A stretch of DNA of 47,841 bases from a bacterium (GTDB taxonomy: Bacteria > Zixibacteria > MSB-5A5 > GN15 > FEB-12). Positions within the stretch are counted from its first letter, which is position 1. Each line of letters starts with the position of its first letter. A program made the position numbers and the translations under genes. Below are positions 41,069-47,841 of the stretch, in pieces. The DNA is taken from positions 1 to 47,841 of the forward strand of contig JAUWIB010000074.1 in NCBI GenBank assembly GCA_030605565.1, written 5' to 3'. The notes beneath the pieces are model-generated. The model ran no database searches. It was given only the letters and a program-made list of their open reading frames with translations, and was not told where the DNA came from.

Positions 41069-41982
41069 CAGTTGCCCTTCCTCCTGCGACTGCGGAAGAA
41101 AGCGACGTTGCCGATGACGATGAAGCATATGATCACAATGTGCGCCAGTGTCTGCGGCCCCATCATCTTAAGACCGGGTTGGGCCATGTTTTTGAATCGT
41201 TCGTGACGATGGGCCAACTCCGATTCGTACTCGGCCGCGCCCTTGACCCCGCCCAGCATTCCGATAATCTGTCGTGGATAGTACGGGTACAACTGGGGCG
41301 CCACCACCGCCGCCACGCCGACACCGATCGGCACATCGGCCGGATCGCCCACGAACAACACCCACTCCTTGGGTCCCGGACGACCGCCACCGAGAGCCAC
41401 GATCAGATCGAAATCGGCGCACGAGTTGATCTCATCGAATATCGGTACACTGTCCAGCGGCACTCCGTTCACATCGGTCGGGAACATCTTCTTGAAATCC
41501 GACACGATCACATTGAGCACGCCTTCGTTGCCCGCCTTGTAACCGGTACTGATAAAATCAACGCCGTCAATCAAATCGGGAAACTCCGGCCGGATCACAT
41601 CCTCCAGCGTGTTGAACAAAAGAGTTTGTCCGGTGGCCCACAGGGACATGAAGACTACCTTATGCCCTCTGTCGAGGCAATGAAACGAGATAGCGTTGGC
41701 CATCGGCTGCACTTCCGGCGCCATGGCCGGATCGTAGTCAAACGAAATAAGAACACGCGACCCGGGCGGAAGCGTATCGATGTGATCGAACAGACCTTTC
41801 ACGACTGGTGAGGCGTGCTCCTCAAATGTAATCGGGAACAGGATCGGCGCCGCAACAGCCACAAAGATGAAGACGAAGATGACCCGGCGCTCGACCTCAC
41901 GACCTTTTATGGATCGAAACAGCAGCCAGGCCAGACCGCCGAAAATCACCAACATCGAGATGATCACGCCAAGATGCGCCAT
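41068..41982 (-). CDS. Module II subunit C: membrane-anchored alpha/beta protein with DYDP motif
   Basis: A 304-residue paralogue of C-I and C-III. Two N-terminal helices (IISMLVIFGGLAWLLF and VIFVFIFVAVAAPILF) are split by a basic loop (KGREVERR). The soluble domain starts LPPGSRVLISFDYDPAMAPEVQPMA and contains DFISTGYKAG, FPTDVNGVPLDSVP, ALGGGRPGPKEW and RQIIGMLGGVKGAAEYE; the C-terminal helix is HIVIICFIVIGNVAFF, ending in a basic tail RSRRRKGN. The ATG at 41982 overlaps the B-II stop (TGATG). No catalytic motif of a known enzyme is seen. Confidence 0.85.
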   Translation of the reverse strand: MAHLGVIISMLVIFGGLAWLLFRSIKGREVERRVIFVFIFVAVAAPILFPITFEEHASPVVKGLFDHIDTLPPGSRVLISFDYDPAMAPEVQPMANAISFHCLDRGHKVVFMSLWATGQTLLFNTLEDVIRPEFPDLIDGVDFISTGYKAGNEGVLNVIVSDFKKMFPTDVNGVPLDSVPIFDEINSCADFDLIVALGGGRPGPKEWVLFVGDPADVPIGVGVAAVVAPQLYPYYPRQIIGMLGGVKGAAEYESELAHRHERFKNMAQPGLKMMGPQTLAHIVIICFIVIGNVAFFRSRRRKGN

Positions 41983-42656
41983 CACTTGTCCCCTCCCAGA
42001 TACGAGCGTTCAATGCCCAATATCAACCGTAGCGACATCGAAATCACGCCCAACCCGATACCAATCATGATGGCGCGCTGTCCGGCTAAGTTCGGGGAAT
42101 TCATGATCCAAATGGCTAAGTTTGGAATCTGCAAAAGCGATGTGGAATCCGGGATCCAACCGGTAAGCATCACGCCAAACGGTGTCCTGCCCAGAAGAAT
42201 AATAAACGCCGCTATCAACAAGAGGGTTGCTTCACGATTCTTGGCCCTGAAAGCGCGATATGACGCCGAGGCCACAAAGAACGCCAGCAGCGAATACATG
42301 GTCGCACTCAATGGATACTGCACTGAGTTGAAAATGTCGTAGAACAGAGAGCCGGGGGCATCCACGGCTGAAGCGATGTCGCCGGGGTTGCCGATCTTGA
42401 ACAAACCCGCGATCAGCATCACAGAGAATCCAAGGATGGTGACGATCGAAAAACCCCAGTCTCGTTTCCGCTTTCTCAGCTTGTTTATATGGACCCTGAG
42501 CAGGTTGCCGCCACCAAGGAAAAAGGCAAACACCGCTATGATGTCGAACCAGATATTGAATGTTGTCTCCAGGTCCCCAAATGGCGGAATGAAGACCGAC
42601 ACGATCAACAGGGTGCCGACAATAAACGTGATTAACAGTGGTATTTGCTGTCTCAT
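41982..42656 (-). CDS. Module II subunit B: polytopic membrane protein (YRAFRARN family)
   Basis: A 224-residue protein with about six hydrophobic segments. It begins MRQQIPLLITFIVG, has FFVASASYRAFRAKNREATLLLIAA near residue 130, and ends GQRAIMIGIGLGVISMSLRLILGIER (quoted in parts), the same three motifs as B-I and B-III. A basic loop HINKLRKRKRDWG near residue 58 marks a cytoplasmic side. Seven bases after the A-II stop and overlapping C-II. No function recognised. Confidence 0.83.
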   Translation of the reverse strand: MRQQIPLLITFIVGTLLIVSVFIPPFGDLETTFNIWFDIIAVFAFFLGGGNLLRVHINKLRKRKRDWGFSIVTILGFSVMLIAGLFKIGNPGDIASAVDAPGSLFYDIFNSVQYPLSATMYSLLAFFVASASYRAFRAKNREATLLLIAAFIILLGRTPFGVMLTGWIPDSTSLLQIPNLAIWIMNSPNLAGQRAIMIGIGLGVISMSLRLILGIERSYLGGDK

Positions 42657-42663
42657 ATCAAGT

Positions 42664-43923
42664 TCAACTCGAGGAAAATACTTTCACTAACCAAGCATGC
42701 AGGTCTGTCATTATTCCAACACCCCACGCCTCACTCAATGTCACCGCCACAACGCCCAGTAGAATCGTGATCATGGCGATTGCCTTGCCTACATCCTGAC
42801 CCTTGAGCGAACCTAACATCCTCGGCTCACCTGAAAGGTAAGCGGAGGCTGCAAACAGCTCTTCACCGATCAGGGTGAAATCGCAGGCCGCGATAAAAAA
42901 CGGCAACTGGGCCGGACGGGCGGTGCCGGCAATCTGAATGGCGCCGATCGAGTTTCCGGTCTCAGCCAGGATCAGCGACTCGGCGAAGAAAGCGCCCAAC
43001 AAAAACACGGTTGCCGGTTTCTCGCGAACCATCAGACCATCAACGGCGGCGACATATCCAAACTGCTCATCGGTGACGTAGTTGACCATGTCGTCATTGT
43101 AAGCATCCGGCCGCCCGGCCGCTTGATACGAGGTCTTGATCGTCTCACGCGCCGCCGTCATCACCAGTGACCGAGACACCGGCATAAAAATCTTGCTGTC
43201 GTAGTCGGCGATGGTGCGCGAAACTCGTCCGAGAATAGTCAACGCCGCCAACGTCTGCACATCGTCCATGTCGCTAATACCGGGGATGAACAACACCGGT
43301 CGACCCATCTCGGTAGCCCGACCGACCGCTTCGTCGATCGCTTCCAATCCGGCGATCTTCCGGACAAACAGTTTCTTTCCCCGCTTGGCTGTCTCGACAT
43401 AAAAGATAATGGCAGCGGAGATAATCATCATGATGATAAACAGATAACCCCGCCTGAAATTGATCCATTCCCGTTGGGGTGATATCGACTCGGTGTGAAT
43501 CGACGGGTACTCGCCGCTCTCCGTAAGGGTGGCGACATAGTACACGTAAGAACTGTCCAACTCGACATTCTTGTCCGTGTAGTTACCCACTCCCGGGAGC
43601 AGATCGACTATTGGCTCGGCGGCTCCGTCATTGACTAAACGGTATACGCGGTAACCCGTGACCTTGCTATCGATGAGCTGATCATCAATCGACGGTACCC
43701 AGAACAGCCTCAGTGAGTCACCGTCATCGTACTTGCCATCCTCCACCAAAAGCGTCGTCACCGGCGCGGCTGCAATCGATACGGTGTCATCGACCACGGT
43801 CGTGTCCAACTGAGTATCACTCTGACCAAAAGCAGATGAGCAGGTAGTCAGAACTATAACTATAATAGGGAAAAACAGATGTACGGATAGACGCGGGTGT
43901 GTCGCAGCCAGTGGTAACGACAC
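42664..43923 (-). CDS. Module II subunit A: FN3 domain, membrane helix and conserved cytoplasmic domain
   Basis: A 419-residue paralogue of A-I and A-III. The track ORF begins far upstream inside D-I; the GTG at 43923 shares one base with the D-I stop (TAGTG) and gives a good signal peptide (HLFFPIIVIVLTTCSSAFGQ). An FN3-like domain follows (APVTTLLVEDGKY to YVYYVATLTES), then a helix (YLFIIMMIISAAIIFYV), and the conserved domain with GKKLFVRKIAGLEAIDEAVG, GRATEMGRPVLFIPG, VREKPATVFLLGAFFAES and ACDFTLIGEELFAASAYLSG. A C-terminal helix (AIAMITILLGVVAVTL) ends it. It is closer to A-I than to A-III through the conserved domain. Confidence 0.83.
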   Translation of the reverse strand: MSLPLAATHPRLSVHLFFPIIVIVLTTCSSAFGQSDTQLDTTVVDDTVSIAAAPVTTLLVEDGKYDDGDSLRLFWVPSIDDQLIDSKVTGYRVYRLVNDGAAEPIVDLLPGVGNYTDKNVELDSSYVYYVATLTESGEYPSIHTESISPQREWINFRRGYLFIIMMIISAAIIFYVETAKRGKKLFVRKIAGLEAIDEAVGRATEMGRPVLFIPGISDMDDVQTLAALTILGRVSRTIADYDSKIFMPVSRSLVMTAARETIKTSYQAAGRPDAYNDDMVNYVTDEQFGYVAAVDGLMVREKPATVFLLGAFFAESLILAETGNSIGAIQIAGTARPAQLPFFIAACDFTLIGEELFAASAYLSGEPRMLGSLKGQDVGKAIAMITILLGVVAVTLSEAWGVGIMTDLHAWLVKVFSSS

Positions 43924-44558
43924 TATCCTATCATCCCCAGCCAGTCGCCCAGAAGGAAATCCATCCGTCCGATCAACAGCGACATACGACTCATCACCGT
44001 GTAACCGAACGAAGCTCCAAAGGTGATCATGATAAAGAATATGCCGACCCGAGCGGCTCCCCCAAACGCACCTTTGTGTTCCTTCGAGAAGAAGAAATAT
44101 ACCAACCCCGTGAAGGTTCCCACGACGATTACCAAACTGCTGATAATCGCACCCCACCCGGCATCAAAGCCACTTGCGTAACCGGTCGAAAACAGCGGCT
44201 GAATCGTCGCCATGACCTGGACCATAATGTTGGAGGCCAGATAATTCATCAGCCAGAGACCACTGGTGGCGCCGACGATAAAGGCCAGCGGCCAGCGCGA
44301 GATCCATCCGATCTTCGGTACCAGCCGCAACAGCATCAGGAAACCGAGAGCAGCGCCGACAAAGAGCATAGGCTCGTCCTGCCAGCCATCCCAAAACTTG
44401 CCGACAAGATTGTCCCAGAACAGAGTCACTACCCAAAATCCGGCCGAGATACCGACAAAGATCGCCTCGCTCAGTTTGTACCAGGGATTGTCCTTATAGA
44501 GGAAGGAGAGAATCCCGAGAGTCAGGAAAGCTGAAAGCCAGAGTGCGAAATGCTCCAT
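43923..44558 (-). CDS. Module I subunit D: polytopic membrane protein (LYKDNP/SRWP/FGASFG family)
   Basis: A 211-residue, shortest form of subunit D with about six helices: ILSFLYKDNPWYKLSEAIFVG at residues 16-36, SRWPLAFIVGATSG near 87, FFFSKEHKGAFGGAARVG near 155 and MITFGASFGYTVMSRMSLLIG near 175. Ribosome site GGAG nine bases upstream, 12 bases after the C-I stop. Its stop codon is overlapped by the GTG of the next module's A gene, linking modules I and II. Confidence 0.85.
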   Translation of the reverse strand: MEHFALWLSAFLTLGILSFLYKDNPWYKLSEAIFVGISAGFWVVTLFWDNLVGKFWDGWQDEPMLFVGAALGFLMLLRLVPKIGWISRWPLAFIVGATSGLWLMNYLASNIMVQVMATIQPLFSTGYASGFDAGWGAIISSLVIVVGTFTGLVYFFFSKEHKGAFGGAARVGIFFIMITFGASFGYTVMSRMSLLIGRMDFLLGDWLGMIG

Positions 44559-44570
44559 AAGTGCCGGCTC

Positions 44571-45581
44571 CTATTTCCCTTTCAACTTCGACTTGCGACC
44601 GCTTCTGAAGAAAGCCACGTTGCCGATAATGATAAACGCAATGACGACGACATGGGCAAACGACTGTGACAGCATAAACTTGGTGCCTTTTGCCCGATAT
44701 CCTGCGACCGCCTCAAACTCGGCCGCACCGCTCATGCCGCCCAACAGCCCCTCTAACTGCCCGGCGTTGAGATAAGCATACATCACCGGCGCCTGCACCG
44801 CCGTGTTGCCGGCACCCATGAGGAGGCCATACCGATCGACGGCTATCTGCACCCATTCAACCGTGCCGGGAAAACCGGCCGACAGATTAACCGAGAAGTC
44901 GACGTTGGAGAAATTCCGCACGTTTCTTACCAGCGGTATCTCTCTATATGGTGTGCCTTCATAGTCGCTCGGGAACATTGACTCAAAGGAACTGCCCATG
45001 CGTTGGATCACAAACTCATTGCCGGTTTGAAATCCCAAATTGACGTAGTCCCTTCCGTACTGGAGATTCTTGGCCAAGATCGCCGAGTCTTCAAACACTT
45101 TTTCCAGCGCCAGGTTGGCCTGCTGCGGTCCCTGGGGCCACAGGCCCATAACGATAACTTTCAAATCCTTTTCGAAACACACCCGGATGATCGACTCCGC
45201 CATCGGTTGCAACTCCGGCGCCGAAGGTGGATCGTAATCGAACGAAATCAGAACCTTGGACCCGGCCGGTAATTCCGTCAGAGCATTATGAAGTTGATAG
45301 ACTTCAGGTGAGATCGTGATTTTCTGTGAAAACGACATGAAAAGCGGCAGCGCCACCGCAAAAGCTACATAGATAAAAACCACGCGCCGTTCAATCAACT
45401 GCCCCTTCAGCGTGAGAATCAGTACCCATAACAGGGACAAGCCAATGAGAACAATCACTACCATAGACAGCCACGTCGGGAACTCAAACGTTCCCCAACC
45501 CCAGATCTTGCCGAAGTAGAAAACCAGGGCAAACAGGGTGATCGCGCCCAGGGCAATGAGTTCTTTGGCTCGGGTACTCAT
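44571..45581 (-). CDS. Module I subunit C: membrane-anchored alpha/beta protein with DYDP motif
   Basis: A 336-residue paralogue, the longest of the three. Three N-terminal hydrophobic segments (LIALGAITLFALVFYFG, LSMVVIVLIGLSLLWVLIL and VVFIYVAFAVALPLFM) are followed by the domain starting LPAGSKVLISFDYDPPSAPELQPMA, with YVNLGFQTGNE, MFPSDYEGTPYREIP and GQLEGLLGGMSGAAEFE. C-terminal helix HVVVIAFIIIGNVAFF then RSGRKSKLKGK. Start ATG overlaps the B-I stop (ATGA), the same overlap type as in module II. No known enzyme motif. Confidence 0.85.
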   Translation of the reverse strand: MSTRAKELIALGAITLFALVFYFGKIWGWGTFEFPTWLSMVVIVLIGLSLLWVLILTLKGQLIERRVVFIYVAFAVALPLFMSFSQKITISPEVYQLHNALTELPAGSKVLISFDYDPPSAPELQPMAESIIRVCFEKDLKVIVMGLWPQGPQQANLALEKVFEDSAILAKNLQYGRDYVNLGFQTGNEFVIQRMGSSFESMFPSDYEGTPYREIPLVRNVRNFSNVDFSVNLSAGFPGTVEWVQIAVDRYGLLMGAGNTAVQAPVMYAYLNAGQLEGLLGGMSGAAEFEAVAGYRAKGTKFMLSQSFAHVVVIAFIIIGNVAFFRSGRKSKLKGK

Positions 45582-46228
45582 TTGCCGCCTCCGATATGTG
45601 CACGCTCAAGCCCAAGGATGATTCGCAGCGATGTGGAAACAATCCCCAACCCGATCCCGATCATAATCGCGCGTTGTCCGGCCGCCTGCGGGACGGTCAT
45701 CACCCACGAGGCCAGATCAGATAACTGCCACCCGATCGGCATGAACGACGACAGGGTATGTCCAACCGGTACGCGACCAATCATGACAAAGAAGGCTGCT
45801 ATTAACAATAGTGTAGCCTCGAAATTGCGAGCCCGAAAAGCACGATACGAAGCCGACGCCACAAAAAAGGCCAGGATCGCGAACATGGTTGCCGACAACG
45901 GGATGTAAACAAAGTTGTAAAGCCAGTCGAACGAGGTGCCGGGGTTGCGGAAACCACGCCCCTCAGCTATCCCGATAATAGTCATCAAGAGGAAAGACGC
46001 GATGATAACCGCCGCGTAGCCCCAGTCTTCCTTGCGCTTGTACGTCTTCTCAATAGACACTTTCATCAGATTAAGCGCACCGAGGATGATGGCGCAGGCT
46101 CCCACAATCGAGAACCAGTCGGAGAACCAGTCGCTCATTCTGCTGAACGGCCAGTGCGGAATAAAATACTGAATAACGAATCCGATACCGACTATGGCCG
46201 TGATGAGCAGGGGTATTTCTTGTCGCAT
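45578..46228 (-). CDS. Module I subunit B: polytopic membrane protein (YRAFRARN family)
   Basis: A 216-residue protein with about six helices: MRQEIPLLITAIVG at the N-terminus, FFVASASYRAFRARNFEATLLLIAA near residue 118, GQRAIMIGIGLGIVSTSLRIILGLER near the end (quoted in parts), and a basic loop EKTYKRKEDWG near 63. One base after the A-I stop. Highly similar to B-II along its whole length, less to B-III. Confidence 0.83.
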   Translation of the reverse strand: MRQEIPLLITAIVGIGFVIQYFIPHWPFSRMSDWFSDWFSIVGACAIILGALNLMKVSIEKTYKRKEDWGYAAVIIASFLLMTIIGIAEGRGFRNPGTSFDWLYNFVYIPLSATMFAILAFFVASASYRAFRARNFEATLLLIAAFFVMIGRVPVGHTLSSFMPIGWQLSDLASWVMTVPQAAGQRAIMIGIGLGIVSTSLRIILGLERAHIGGGK

Positions 46229-46229
46229 A

Positions 46230-47516
46230 TCAGTCTATCACCGAAAACAGGTTGGAGAGTTGGAAAACACCGAATGTCTCAAGCAGGACTCCCAACAATA
46301 TGGCAGCCAATACGACTCCTTTGCCCATATCCTGTCCTTTGAGCGACCCAAGAAGTTTCGGCTCCCTGGATAGATAAGCCGAAGCTGCAAACAACTCCTC
46401 ACCTATCAGGGTGTAATCACACGCCGCTATGAAGAACGGCAACTGCGACGGCATAGCCGTGCCGGCAATTTGAATGGCGCCGATCGAGTTGCCGGTCTCG
46501 GCCAGAATCAGCGACTCGGCATAAAACTGTCCCATGAAAAAGATCGTGGCCGGTTTTTCACGTACGAAAAGCCCATCGACACCGGCGGCATAACCGAATT
46601 GATCATCGGTCAGGTAGTGCACCATGTCGTCTTTGTAAGCATCAGGCCGTCCCACTTTGGAGTGGGCCTCTTTGAGCACCTCACGCGCGGTCACCATCAC
46701 CATCGAACGACAAACCGGCACATCAAGATACGTCTCGTACTGGGCCGACAACTCCGCCACTCTCCCGAGTATGGTCATGGCGGCAATCGTCATCATATTG
46801 TCCATGTCGCCGATGCCGGAGATGTAGAAAATCTTCTTGCCCATCTCGGTGGCGCGCCCGACCGCCTCGTCAACCGCTTCCATTCCCGCTATCTTGCGGA
46901 TGAACAGTTTCTTGCCGGCTTTGGCCTGAATAATATAATAGATGATAAAGAACGACAACAGGCACATGCCGACCAGGGTGTTGATCCGTTGCTTATGAAA
47001 CCACTGCGGCGTTGATGTGATCGGCCCGGCCATATCCGATTCCGATGTGAATTCGGATCGCTCGCCTGCCTCATTATACGCTACGTTGACGGCAACCACC
47101 TTATAGAAGTAGGAGACATCATCCGATGTGTTTCCATCATCAGAGGAATAATCAGCTTTACCCGCCGGAGAATCACCTACCTCGGTGAACTCCCCCGGTT
47201 GACCGTTAACGGCTTCAGCGCGAAGGATACGATAGAGACGAACCTTGCCACCTTCATAATCATCCGATGAGGCATCCCATGAAATATTGATCGATCCACC
47301 GGCATCGTTGTCGGTGTCGGCCACCGTCACATTAGTGGCCGGGGCTGGAGCCAAATCCACTTCCATGCTGTCTGTGATGGAGTCTGACATGACGCTTTCA
47401 AGCCTATCAGATTCCGCCCGGGAATAGACAGTAATAGGCATCAGACAAATAAGTGAGAGGATTAGCAGAGATGTTGGACTTAACATACGATCAGCTTTGT
47501 ACCGGCGAGGGATCAA
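46230..47516 (-). CDS. Module I subunit A: FN3 domain, membrane helix and conserved cytoplasmic domain
   Basis: About 428 residues. TTG 47516 is chosen because GGAAAG lies seven bases upstream and it gives a basic N-region (IPRRYKADR) before the hydrophobic LLILSLICLMPITVYSRA; ATG 47486 is the alternative. FN3 domain about 56-165 (PATNVTVADTDNDAGGSINI to YFYKVVAVN), helix about 176-196 (LVGMCLLSFFIIYYII), then the conserved domain (GKKLFIRKIAGMEAVDEAVG, GRATEMGKKIFYISG, VREKPATIFFMGQFYAES, ACDYTLIGEELFAASAYLS) and a final helix with the end LFSVID, matching A-III. First gene of the cluster. Confidence 0.83.
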   Translation of the reverse strand: MIPRRYKADRMLSPTSLLILSLICLMPITVYSRAESDRLESVMSDSITDSMEVDLAPAPATNVTVADTDNDAGGSINISWDASSDDYEGGKVRLYRILRAEAVNGQPGEFTEVGDSPAGKADYSSDDGNTSDDVSYFYKVVAVNVAYNEAGERSEFTSESDMAGPITSTPQWFHKQRINTLVGMCLLSFFIIYYIIQAKAGKKLFIRKIAGMEAVDEAVGRATEMGKKIFYISGIGDMDNMMTIAAMTILGRVAELSAQYETYLDVPVCRSMVMVTAREVLKEAHSKVGRPDAYKDDMVHYLTDDQFGYAAGVDGLFVREKPATIFFMGQFYAESLILAETGNSIGAIQIAGTAMPSQLPFFIAACDYTLIGEELFAASAYLSREPKLLGSLKGQDMGKGVVLAAILLGVLLETFGVFQLSNLFSVID

Positions 47517-47681
47517 AATGCTTCTTTCCAAGTTGTCACAGTCCAATCGATAACCGGCTGTCGGCCATCGCTGATTGCATTTGAAGTCTGCAAGCGGGTT
47601 CTCCGGGAAAACTCATCCAGATCACCCCACGCCGGTTTAGAGACGCGGCAAACCTCGTCATCGTGCAAAACAACAGTGGGC

Positions 47682-47710
47682 AATCTATGGCAGCCCTCAA
47701 ATCAAGTCAA
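47682..47710 (-). promoter_or_regulatory. Promoter of the 12-gene membrane cluster
   Basis: On the minus strand TTGACT (47705-47710) and TAGATT (47682-47687) with a 17-base spacer, about 165 bases upstream of the A-I start, leaving a long leader. No comparable promoter was seen in the short gaps inside the cluster. Confidence 0.55.
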
Positions 47711-47772
47711 GGAAAAAGGTGATTGGACTTTCCCCAAAACATCTACGGGTTGAACAGCGATATTTGGTATTA

Positions 47773-47841
47773 GTGGTCGGCGTATGTCCCGGTGCACCGA
47801 CAACTTTTCGGGGTGAACGTGGTAGACGAGGACGTCCACCG
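47773..47841. repeat. Interspersed two-hairpin repeat, copy 2 (cut by window end)
   Basis: Same orientation as copy 1 at 9281-9349, 63 of 69 bases identical. The copy may continue beyond the window. Confidence 0.75.

Larger units (their letters stand above)
47517..47841. other. Upstream region of the membrane cluster, 325 bases
   Basis: Contains the putative promoter at 47682-47710, a leader of about 160 bases without recognised structure or ORF, and the repeat at the right edge. Confidence 0.55.

Noticed and set aside
36457-47516. Interpretation of the triplicated module as an assembly artefact
   Set aside because: The copies differ greatly in amino-acid and nucleotide sequence, length and helix number, so they cannot be misassembled copies of one locus.

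Overview
The window (47.8 kb) looks like a contiguous chromosomal piece of an uncultured bacterium from the FCB side of the tree, most plausibly candidate phylum Zixibacteria or a close neighbour. This is inferred from four things: secreted proteins ending in FlgD/T9SS-type sorting domains, dockerin-like Ca-binding repeats in a lipoprotein, MXAN_6640-type secreted metalloproteases, and a metabolism mixing indolepyruvate:ferredoxin oxidoreductase, ADP-forming acyl-CoA synthetase and PPDK. No rRNA or tRNA gene was recognised, so the taxonomy is inference only. Much intergenic DNA carries short interspersed palindromes.

Layout. 1-4485 (minus): formiminotransferase-cyclodeaminase, PHP phosphoesterase, and a secreted metalloprotease that runs off the left edge. 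4590-9175 (minus): a tightly overlapping operon of GDP-mannose pyrophosphorylase, SPOR lipoprotein, TsaC/YrdC, YwlE-type phosphatase, DUF3108 protein and deoxyhypusine-synthase-like protein, behind a sigma70-like promoter. 9182-9512: repeat-rich gap. 9513-11905 (minus): iorB and iorA. 11906-13114: repeat-rich gaps around a small lipoprotein gene (plus). 13115-19636 (plus): a complete SUF operon, rrf2-sufC-sufB-sufD-Rieske-sufS-sufU-sufT, with a promoter overlapped by a dyad. 19661-22116 (minus): beta-barrel protein and dockerin/sorting-domain lipoprotein. 22529-25362 (minus): 2-oxoacid dehydrogenase E2, lipB and fabL. 25464-29373 (minus): gltX, a rubrerythrin-like/rubredoxin-like/peroxiredoxin cassette, nadA. 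29380-35971 (minus): membrane protein, ADP-forming acyl-CoA synthetase, PPDK with lysine-rich tails, and a small basic repeat protein.

The most striking region is 36457-47516 (minus): twelve contiguous genes that are three tandem copies of one four-gene membrane module (A-B-C-D). A is a signal peptide, FN3 domain, membrane segment and conserved cytoplasmic domain. B is a polytopic protein with the core YRAFRARN. C is an alpha/beta domain with a DYDP motif held between membrane anchors. D is a polytopic protein with LYKDNP, SRWP and FGASFG motifs. Gene order is identical in all three copies, genes overlap or nearly touch even between modules, one promoter lies upstream and one strong terminator lies directly downstream. 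I know of no characterised function for these families; this is the best candidate here for an undescribed system, probably a large hetero-oligomeric membrane complex or three paralogous complexes made from one transcript.

The other blocks fit a peptide- and amino-acid-using anaerobe or microaerophile with oxygen defence: histidine degradation (FtcD), aryl-pyruvate oxidation to acyl-CoA (Ior), ATP recovery (ADP-forming synthetase), pyruvate/PEP interconversion (PPDK), Fe-S assembly (SUF) and peroxide removal (rubrerythrin-like protein, peroxiredoxin).
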